NCBI GenBank assembly: GCA_023245385.1
Contig: JAHFKM010000058.1
Coordinates: 1 to 5,117 of the forward strand
Reading direction: 5' to 3'
DNA: 5,117 nt
DNA from: an archaeon
GTDB lineage: Archaea > Nanobdellota > Nanobdellia > SCGC-AAA011-G17 > GW2011-AR18
The notes beneath the pieces are model-generated. The model saw only the letters and a program-made list of their open reading frames with translations. It was not told the DNA's origin and ran no database searches. Made by a program: the position numbers and the translations under genes. Shown piece after piece: positions 1 to 4,677 of this stretch. Each line of letters starts with the position of its first letter. The stretch's first letter is position 1.

Positions 1-228
1 GTAATAAATTAGTTCGTCTCCCTTTTCCCATAATTTATAGCAGTTTTCTGAACCTCTTTTTATCAAAGAGGTAACTCTAACATGGTCGCCCTCTTGATCT
101 TCTTTATAAAGAATTTTATCTTGTTCGTCAGTAAAAGAGGCTGCTGGAGTTTTTATTCCCTTAGAGAGTTTGGTAAAAATATAATATACCCTCACACTTG
201 TATTTGGTTTGTTAGGCATGGTAAGCAT
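1..228 (-). CDS. Hypothetical protein, N-terminal part (cut by window edge)
   Basis: An open frame enters at ATG 228-226 (MLTMPNKPNT...) and stays open to the left edge, giving 76 residues with no stop. A second in-frame ATG at 219-217 (MPNKPNTS...) is an equally possible start. The visible part is soluble-looking and polar: a short hydrophobic strand (VRVYYIFTKL, near residues 12-21) is followed by a charged stretch (DEQDKILYKEDQEGD) and one Cys. There is no signal peptide, membrane segment or motif that I recognise, so I assign no function. It has its own TATA box at 303-310, and its leader is a strong hairpin at 233-268. No good Shine-Dalgarno sequence lies at the usual distance from either ATG. 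The frame is also open from 348 to 229, but that part holds no ATG or GTG and contains the promoter. The gene lies downstream of, and on the same strand as, the 349-1035 gene. Confidence 0.6.
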   Translation of the reverse strand, partial: MLTMPNKPNTSVRVYYIFTKLSKGIKTPAASFTDEQDKILYKEDQEGDHVRVTSLIKRGSENCYKLWEKGDELIYY

Positions 229-232
229 TAAA

Positions 233-268
233 CCCAAGAAGAAGGTTCCGAAGAATCTTCTCCCTGGG
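233..268 (-). promoter_or_regulatory. 5'-leader hairpin with UUCG tetraloop
   Basis: Read on the minus strand, 268-253 pairs with 248-233 across a TTCG loop (252-249) closed by C-G. The result is a 16-pair stem with one A·C mismatch (256/245) and two G·U wobbles (262/239 and 264/237). The plus-strand RNA would have two mismatches and would lack the UUCG loop, so the minus-strand transcript is the better folder. The hairpin starts roughly 12 nt after the transcription start predicted from the TATA box at 303-310. It ends 4 nt before ATG 228. Its position fits control of translation or mRNA stability. It could also be a terminator or processing site for the gene upstream, but only three T residues follow it. 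Confidence 0.6.
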
Positions 269-302
269 AAAAAGAGGTGATAGTAAAAGTAAACTTTACT
301 GC

Positions 303-317
303 TATATAAATCTTTCG
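303..317 (-). promoter_or_regulatory. BRE/TATA promoter of the left-edge gene
   Basis: The minus strand reads CGAAAGATTTATATA from 317 to 303: a BRE-like CGAAAGA directly followed by TTTATATA (310-303). Archaeal start sites lie about 25 nt downstream of the TATA centre, which predicts initiation near 281. That gives a leader of about 53 nt before ATG 228. The core is nearly identical to the promoter at 1057-1071. Confidence 0.6.
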
Positions 318-348
318 TATAGCTCCACTCAATAATAGTAACAAAATG

Positions 349-1035
349 TTATGGTATAAAAAAACGATCCCTAATATCTCTATATACCCTTAAAAGCCTG
401 TTAAAAGCCTCCCCACGCAAAACAAGAGAAAGATCCTTCTCTGCCTGAAGCTGTTTGTTCAACACAAGATACAAATCAATAGCATCAGCAAAATCACCTT
501 CTTCCACCTTCTCCTCCAACTCTAAAATACACTTCAACAAACCTTTCGGACGCGCAAACCATAATGGAGGAAGAACAACACGTTTCACCTCAAACATACT
601 TGAAGTAGGACCAACAACAAGCACTCTTTCCTTCACTCTCTTTCCTTTTCGCTCAAGAAGCTTCAACTCTTCTCGCTCAACAACATCAAGATTTCCCTGC
701 TGTTTCACAAAAAGACGAGCATCAAGCTCTCTTCGAACAGGCCTTATCACAGGAAAATCCAAAGAAAAACCACGCTTCATTTTCTTTCTCAAGAGCTTCG
801 CTTCATTTTCTAAAACTTTTAACTGCTTTATTTCAACAGCACCAAAAAGAGAAGGAGGACTCCACCCCTCAATCCTCCTATAATCCACTTTTACCTGTTC
901 AAAAGAAAATTTTTCCTTCTGCCTCTTTTTTATATGAACAAGTTCTTTTTCTAAAACTTTCAGCACTTCAAACTCAGGAAGATCATTCTTAGAAAACTTT
1001 TTCACCTTTTTCAAAACAACTCTCTTTTTTACCAC
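349..1035 (-). CDS. Hypothetical basic helical protein with three internal repeats
   Basis: This 228-residue protein belongs to no family I can name with confidence. It opens with a Lys/Val-rich segment (residues 1-16). Three degenerate units of about 45 residues follow, near 21-65, 68-112 and 120-163. Each starts with an amphipathic helix carrying LKVLE or LKLLE (25-29, 72-76, 124-128), and continues through a basic stretch and a strand-like part (FSF at 43-45, FSL at 90-92). Each ends in an LF or LWF segment. The C-terminal 165-225 is helical and acidic then basic (LEEKVEEGDFADAIDLY near 173-189, then RVYRDIRDRFF). It recalls TPR-like two-helix domains common in DPANN proteins, from memory only. 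There are no membrane segments. The start is GTG (1035-1033), because no ATG occurs before residue 86, AAGGAGAG lies just upstream, and the TATA box is 25 nt away. The plus-strand frame at 455-883 is its antisense shadow. Confidence 0.75.
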   Translation of the reverse strand: MVKKRVVLKKVKKFSKNDLPEFEVLKVLEKELVHIKKRQKEKFSFEQVKVDYRRIEGWSPPSLFGAVEIKQLKVLENEAKLLRKKMKRGFSLDFPVIRPVRRELDARLFVKQQGNLDVVEREELKLLERKGKRVKERVLVVGPTSSMFEVKRVVLPPLWFARPKGLLKCILELEEKVEEGDFADAIDLYLVLNKQLQAEKDLSLVLRGEAFNRLLRVYRDIRDRFFIP

Positions 1036-1056
1036 AACCCTCTCTCCTTAAAGAAT

Positions 1057-1071
1057 AATATAAACCTTTCG
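1057..1071 (-). promoter_or_regulatory. BRE/TATA promoter of the 349-1035 gene
   Basis: The minus strand reads CGAAAGG then TTTATATT from 1071 to 1057. The box centre is about 25 nt from the GTG at 1035, which predicts a leaderless or almost leaderless mRNA. A GGAG-type sequence (near 1045-1048) also lies between the box and the start, so if transcription began a few bases earlier the GTG would have a Shine-Dalgarno site. The promoter faces the 1144-1151 box across the divergent spacer. Confidence 0.65.
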
Positions 1072-1143
1072 AAGAAAACACCTTTGTCCATTTAAATCCA
1101 TTAGCTCTTCTCACAACCCAACATTTGAAACAAAAAAAATATC

Positions 1144-1151
1144 TTTTTATA
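1144..1151 (+). promoter_or_regulatory. TATA box of the phosphatidyltransferase gene
   Basis: TTTTTATA is centred about 25 nt before ATG 1173, the spacing of a leaderless archaeal mRNA. The preceding A-run (1130-1139) is a plausible but non-canonical BRE. The second A+T block nearer the gene (TTATAAAAAA at 1161-1170) is too close to ATG 1173 to be its TATA box. Confidence 0.5.
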
Positions 1152-1172
1152 CACCTTCCCTTATAAAAAAGC

Positions 1173-1700
1173 ATGTCTAATATCTTAATAGAAAATCTAA
1201 AGAAAAAAACAAACAATATTTTAAGACCATTGCTGAAAATAATAAGTAAAACCAGCATCCACCCAACCACCCTTACCTTTTTCTCTTTCCTTACCGGAAT
1301 TCTCGCCATCATCTCTTTAAAACAAAAACCCTACTTCATCTTTTTCGCAGCAGCATCTCTTCTTTTTGACATTCTCGACGGACACCTAGCAAGGTTTCTT
1401 CATGCAGACTCCGAATTAGGAAAATGGTTAGATTATGGCGCTGACCGCTCTATAGAATTTTTATTGATTCTTTTCTCTCCTGCCAATGAAATACTAATTG
1501 CTGTAACCCTATCTTTATTTGCGATTCATCAAACTATCTTTTTAACCAAAATAAAAACCGCCTTCTTCGCACGTTCATTAATGATCCTGTTCTTCGCTTT
1601 TGGTTTTTTTGTAAAAGGTCTGTACGCAGCTAGTGGAATTTATATTTCAGGGATATTGTGGCAGGTGTATAAAATAATTTTTTCGAAGAAACACATTTAA
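1173..1700 (+). CDS. CDP-alcohol phosphatidyltransferase family protein
   Basis: This is an integral membrane enzyme of phospholipid synthesis. Family members transfer a phosphatidyl (in archaea, archaetidyl) group from a CDP-activated lipid to an alcohol such as glycerol phosphate, inositol phosphate or serine, releasing CMP. The signature is complete: D66-x2-D69-G70-x2-A73-R74, then eight residues, G83-x3-D87-x3-D91. The Asp residues bind the metal/CDP, and D91 is the expected catalytic base. The N-terminal HPTTLTFFSFLTG (30-42) matches the family's cytoplasmic entry to helix 1. Hydrophobic segments lie near 33-50, 53-68, 93-102, 105-124, 135-151 and 152-170, so five or six membrane helices. 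ARS (133-135) before a helix resembles the late conserved Arg region of archaeal members. At 175 residues it is at the short end for the family. The acceptor alcohol cannot be told from sequence. ATG 1173 is supported by the TATA spacing; no Shine-Dalgarno site is visible. The glycosyltransferase gene follows after 22 nt. Confidence 0.93.
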   Translation: MSNILIENLKKKTNNILRPLLKIISKTSIHPTTLTFFSFLTGILAIISLKQKPYFIFFAAASLLFDILDGHLARFLHADSELGKWLDYGADRSIEFLLILFSPANEILIAVTLSLFAIHQTIFLTKIKTAFFARSLMILFFAFGFFVKGLYAASGIYISGILWQVYKIIFSKKHI

Positions 1701-1701
1701 A
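1696..1701 (+). promoter_or_regulatory. Possible TATA box for the glycosyltransferase gene
   Basis: TTTAAA is centred 24-25 nt before ATG 1723 and is preceded by the BRE-like purine run CGAAGAAA (1684-1691). A competing box, TATAAAATA, lies at 1668-1676 and would give a start site near 1697. Both overlap the end of the preceding gene. Co-transcription with that gene is equally possible. Confidence 0.35.
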
Positions 1702-1722
1702 GAAGTACCTATGTTTGGCTGC

Positions 1723-2376
1723 ATGCTCTCAGTGATTATTCCTGCCTGTAATGAAGAAAACTATTTAAAAGAAACAATTGAATCTGTAAAAAAACAAAAT
1801 CTAAAATCTTGTGAAATTATTGTTATCTCTGACGGATCTCTTGATAAAACAGACAAAATCTCCGCGGAATATGCTGACAAATTTTTACGCCTTGAAAAAA
1901 GACAGGGTCCTGCTGCTGCAAAAAATGCCGGCGCACGCATAGCACGCGGAGAAATCCTTGTTTTTTTAGATGCAGACACACATATGACTGAGCGCGTTCT
2001 TGAAGAGATTGAAAAAGTGTGTAAAAATAACGTTGTTGGAACCTGTCAAATTAGCCCTTCAAAAAACTCCTTTAAAAACAAAATGTTCATGACCTTGAAA
2101 AACCATCTTCTCTGCCCCCTCGGTGTTTCTAATGGAATTCTCTTCTGTACCAAAAAAACGTTTGATGAATATGGCGGATACAACCCCTTATTAAAAAAGC
2201 GCGAAGAAGGTGATTTTTTAAGAAAAATTAAAAGCTCTGGAAATTTTATTATTTTAAAAAATAAAGTGATAAGTTCAACAAGACGCTTTGACCAGCTTGG
2301 CTATTCAAAAGTTATTTCCTATTGGATTGGAGAAGCATTAAAACCTTCCGATAAAGATTACCCCCTTATTCGTTAA
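1723..2376 (+). CDS. Family 2 glycosyltransferase (GT-A fold)
   Basis: The enzyme is predicted to transfer a sugar from a nucleotide-sugar donor, acting in the cytoplasm or at the inner membrane face. From ATG 1723 the protein has 217 residues and begins MLSVIIPACNEE, the classic first strand of the family. Next come EIIVISDGSLDKT (donor-base region, 31-43) and GPAAAKNAGARIARGE (62-77). The metal-binding DxD motif is FLDADT, with D83 and D85. The acceptor-side segment SNGILF...FDEYGGYNP lies at 136-155, and REEGDFLRK at 160-168 carries the likely catalytic Asp in place of the usual ED. No transmembrane tail is present, and 217 residues is short, so this is essentially a bare catalytic domain. 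An in-frame ATG at 1711 would add MFGC; I prefer 1723 because of the family N-terminus and TATA spacing. Its position 22 nt after a phospholipid synthase gene suggests a lipid or lipid-linked acceptor (inference). Donor and acceptor are unknown. Confidence 0.92.
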   Translation: MLSVIIPACNEENYLKETIESVKKQNLKSCEIIVISDGSLDKTDKISAEYADKFLRLEKRQGPAAAKNAGARIARGEILVFLDADTHMTERVLEEIEKVCKNNVVGTCQISPSKNSFKNKMFMTLKNHLLCPLGVSNGILFCTKKTFDEYGGYNPLLKKREEGDFLRKIKSSGNFIILKNKVISSTRRFDQLGYSKVISYWIGEALKPSDKDYPLIR

Positions 2377-2428
2377 CTCCTATTTTAAGTGAAGGTCGTG
2401 AGAAGTTCAAACACAGACCGTACAAAGC

Positions 2429-2436
2429 TTTATTAA
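2429..2436 (+). promoter_or_regulatory. TATA-like box of the ATPase-VWA operon
   Basis: TTTATTAA is centred 26-27 nt before ATG 2459, consistent with a leaderless mRNA starting at the ATPase gene. It lies in the 82-nt spacer after the glycosyltransferase gene. The short TATTTTAAG at 2381-2389 may end the previous transcript, but there is no stem. Confidence 0.45.
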
Positions 2437-2458
2437 GGAACTCACCCCCGGCGAGCGC

Positions 2459-3478
2459 ATGATCCAAGAAACCTTCAAACAGTACAAAGGACAAGACCCA
2501 TTCACAGAAATCTACGGACAAGAAGAAGCAAAACAACAGATTCTCTCTGCCCTCATTATGAACAGACACATTATTTTAGTAGGACCACCAGGCATCGGAA
2601 AAACAACCCTCGCAAAAAACATTGCAAAACTACTCTCACCACTAACCTTAAACGATTGCAGCTTCCATTGCGATCCAAAAACACCCTTCTGTCCTGAATG
2701 CAAAACAAAAACACAAAAAACAAAAACTCTCAAGGGCGAAGAACGCTTTGTCAGAATCCAAGGAAGCCCAGATCTCACTGTTGAAGACCTTCTCGGAGAC
2801 ATTGACCCATTAAAAGCCTTAAAATACGGACCACTCGCACTTGAAAGCTTTACCCCAGGAAAAATATTCAAAGCAAACCAAGGAGTTCTTTTCTTCGACG
2901 AGATCAACCGCTGCCCTGAAAAACTCCAAAACGCCTTACTCCAAGTCCTTGAAGAAGGAAAAGCCACAATAGGAAGCTATGACCTTGATTTAGAAGCAAA
3001 TTTTATTACCCTCTGCACTATGAACCCAGAAGACTTCTCAGGAACAGAACGCCTCTCAGAAGTCTTGCTTGACAGATTCGACCTTGTCTTTATCGGCTAC
3101 CCTGAAACTGTAGAAATAGAAAAAAATATCTTAAAAGCGAAAGGAGAAACACTAAAAGAAATAGAATTCCCTGAAAAACTATTAGAAGGAACAGTAGCCT
3201 TTATCCACACTCTGAGAAAAAACGAAAACTTAGAAAGAGTTCCCAGCGTCAGAGCATCCCTAGGATTATATGAACGCGCACAATCAAACGCGCTCCTACG
3301 CGGAACTAAAACTGTTGACATCCAAGACGTAATTCAAGCATTTTCTTCAGTCATCGCACATAGAATAAGATTAAAACCCTCAGTACGCTACTTAATGGAT
3401 ACAAAGACCTTTATTAAAAAAGAATTTAAAAAATTCCAAGAAGACTCCACCAAACAGAATGAAGGAGAACTCCCCTGA
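2459..3478 (+). CDS. MoxR / Mg-chelatase I-like AAA+ ATPase with Cys4 insert
   Basis: This AAA+ ATPase of the MoxR/ChlI (helix-2-insert) group has 339 residues. Such proteins form hexameric rings that use ATP to insert metals into, or remodel, partner proteins, usually with a VWA-domain partner. Walker A is GPPGIGKTT (42-50, K48). Walker B is VLFFDEIN (143-150, D147/E148). Sensor 1 is TMNP (187-190), the arginine finger lies in LLDRFD (R206), and the sensor 2 region is PSVRAS (R265). All ATPase residues expected are present. The N-terminal YGQEEAKQQ (19-27) is the family's pre-Walker helix. After Walker A an insert carries C67-x3-C71-x6-C78-x2-C81, probably a small zinc site; I recall similar clusters in archaeal homologues. 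The C-terminal 240-310 is the helical lid. ATG 2459 is chosen by TATA spacing; the frame is open back to 2402 but has no start codon there. The last 20 nt overlap the VWA gene. The substrate is unknown, and no chelatase H subunit is in view. Confidence 0.93.
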   Translation: MIQETFKQYKGQDPFTEIYGQEEAKQQILSALIMNRHIILVGPPGIGKTTLAKNIAKLLSPLTLNDCSFHCDPKTPFCPECKTKTQKTKTLKGEERFVRIQGSPDLTVEDLLGDIDPLKALKYGPLALESFTPGKIFKANQGVLFFDEINRCPEKLQNALLQVLEEGKATIGSYDLDLEANFITLCTMNPEDFSGTERLSEVLLDRFDLVFIGYPETVEIEKNILKAKGETLKEIEFPEKLLEGTVAFIHTLRKNENLERVPSVRASLGLYERAQSNALLRGTKTVDIQDVIQAFSSVIAHRIRLKPSVRYLMDTKTFIKKEFKKFQEDSTKQNEGELP

Positions 3479-4634
3479 AATCGATGTCGACGAGATAGAA
3501 AAAGGAAAAGAACAAGAAGGATCAGTTGGCGTCGACCAAGGACTAAGCCATTCTTTAATCGAAGGAAATAAACAACGAGTCGAACAAGGACAACTCCTCG
3601 ATAGTTCCGCAAACCAAGGACTCTTCGCCTTCAACCCAGATATGATGTTTGATTACCTTGTTAAAGATTATAACACCGCAGAAAAAATTTACGGAGAAAC
3701 ATTCTTAAGAATAATTACCGGAGAAGAAGCTGCAGAACTAAAAAAGAAACTAAAATTTCCAGAATTCCAAAGACAACTAAAATCAAAATTAAAAGAACAA
3801 ATCGACGCACTAAAAGGAGAAGGACTTTTAGATAAACAAAATACAATTACTGAACGAGGAGTAGAACTCGCTTCTCTCGTCGCTTACATGGAAGAACTCG
3901 AAGATATGAGAACAAAAGGACTTGGAGAAAGAAAAAGCAAAAAAATCCAAATTTACGGAGATAAAGAAAACACAAGAAGCTATAGAAAACACGACCGCTA
4001 TCAGGATCTCGCTATCAAAAGCTCTCTCAAACTAGCACTCAGAAGAGGACACAACACTCTAGAACGAGAAGACTTACAAGTTTTTGAAAAAGACAGCAAA
4101 GGAAAAATCCACATCATTTACGCCCTTGACGCCTCAGGATCAATGAAAGGAAACAAAATAGGCATTTGCAAAAAAGCAGGAATCGCATTAGCCTACAAAG
4201 CAATAGAAGAAAAAGATCGTGTCGGCTTACTCGTCTTCGGCTCTAAAATAGAAGATGTTGTTTATCCTACTGAAGACTTCTCCCAATTTTTAAAAGCAAT
4301 CGCAAACGTCAAAGCCAAAGCACAAACAAACATCGCCGGCACCATTGAACGCGCACTAGAAATGTTCCCAGAAGGAAACCTAACAAAACACCTTATCTTA
4401 ATCACAGACGCTATTCCCACAGTCGGCCAAGACCCACAAAAAAATACCCTACAACTGACAGAAAAAGCAGTCAGTCTCGGAATTACCATTTCTGTTATAG
4501 GAATCGCTCTGGATAAAGAAGGAATAACATTTGCAAAAAAAATATCTGAAATAGGAAAAGGAAGACTACACATCATTCGAAACCTAGAACATCTCGATAG
4601 AATCGTTCTCGAAGACTACTACGCACTAAGCTGA
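3459..4634 (+). CDS. VWA-domain protein, partner of the MoxR-like ATPase
   Basis: This 391-residue soluble protein resembles the VWA half of MoxR-VWA and ChlI-ChlD pairs. Residues 1-55 are polar and rich in Glu, Gln and Gly, probably disordered. Residues 56-165 look helical (GEEAAELKKKLKFPEFQRQLKSK region, then MEELEDMRTKGLGERKSKK). Residues 166-215 hold a conserved-looking basic linker (GDKENTRSYRKHDRYQD, then RRGHNTLEREDL). The VWA domain occupies about 216-391. Its metal-ion-dependent adhesion site is complete: DASGS (D224, S226, S228), T290 in AQTNIAGT, and D317 in LITDAIPT. That predicts Mg2+-dependent binding of a partner through an acidic side chain. The linker-VWA region matches an archaeal VWA family I recall. 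ATG 3459 overlaps the ATPase gene by 20 nt in another frame, so the pair is co-transcribed and probably translationally coupled; I see no separate promoter or Shine-Dalgarno site. No membrane segment is present, unlike many bacterial MoxR-linked VWA proteins. Confidence 0.92.
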   Translation: MKENSPEIDVDEIEKGKEQEGSVGVDQGLSHSLIEGNKQRVEQGQLLDSSANQGLFAFNPDMMFDYLVKDYNTAEKIYGETFLRIITGEEAAELKKKLKFPEFQRQLKSKLKEQIDALKGEGLLDKQNTITERGVELASLVAYMEELEDMRTKGLGERKSKKIQIYGDKENTRSYRKHDRYQDLAIKSSLKLALRRGHNTLEREDLQVFEKDSKGKIHIIYALDASGSMKGNKIGICKKAGIALAYKAIEEKDRVGLLVFGSKIEDVVYPTEDFSQFLKAIANVKAKAQTNIAGTIERALEMFPEGNLTKHLILITDAIPTVGQDPQKNTLQLTEKAVSLGITISVIGIALDKEGITFAKKISEIGKGRLHIIRNLEHLDRIVLEDYYALS

Positions 4635-4649
4635 ACATTCTTAGAAGCC

Positions 4650-4657
4650 TTTATAAA
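4650..4657 (+). promoter_or_regulatory. TATA box of the right-edge gene
   Basis: TTTATAAA, preceded by AGAAGCC, is the best TATA match in the window. Its centre is 24-25 nt before ATG 4678, again predicting a leaderless mRNA. It lies just 15 nt after the VWA stop codon. That marks a new transcription unit rather than a continuation of the operon. Confidence 0.65.
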
Positions 4658-4671
4658 TTTTATTAAAATTT
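4655..4671 (+). repeat. Perfect A+T palindrome overlapping the promoter
   Basis: AAATTTTA and TAAAATTT form a perfect 8-bp inverted repeat around a single T (4663), followed by further T residues to 4673. It overlaps the last bases of the TATA box and fills the space before ATG 4678. It could be a repressor operator, or, with its T-run, part of the 3' end signal of the VWA operon. Pure A+T makes chance symmetry fairly likely. Confidence 0.4.
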
Positions 4672-4677
4672 TTCTTC

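Noticed and set aside
229..348. In-frame continuation between the stop of the 349-1035 gene and the left-edge gene, suggesting one gene split by a nonsense codon
   Set aside because: The stretch contains a strong BRE/TATA match and a structured leader, and its translation (aromatic-rich) does not resemble either neighbour. The shared frame is probably chance.
455..883. 142-codon plus-strand open frame
   Set aside because: It is antisense to the 349-1035 gene, its product is Ser/Thr/Phe/Arg-rich without family features, and it has no promoter at the right distance. The minus frame has promoter, start signal and repeat structure.
989..1312. 107-codon minus-strand open frame
   Set aside because: It crosses the divergent promoter region and lies antisense to the start of the phosphatidyltransferase gene; the product is Phe/Lys-rich, typical of a shadow frame.
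1067..1695. Two copies of TTTCGAAGAAA(A)CAC at 1067-1081 and 1681-1694
   Set aside because: One copy lies at the BRE of the minus promoter, the other encodes the end of the phosphatidyltransferase. There are only two short A-rich copies with an indel, so chance or shared promoter-like composition is enough.
2402..2458. In-frame upstream extension of the ATPase (…QSFIKELTPGER before Met1), protein-like in appearance
   Set aside because: No ATG, GTG or TTG lies in it, a stop closes it at 2399-2401, and the TATA-like box falls inside it. ATG 2459 fits the promoter spacing.
2512..2967. 151-codon minus-strand frame opposite the ATPase
   Set aside because: It is antisense to the Walker A and B region of a clearly conserved gene; the composition is that of a shadow.
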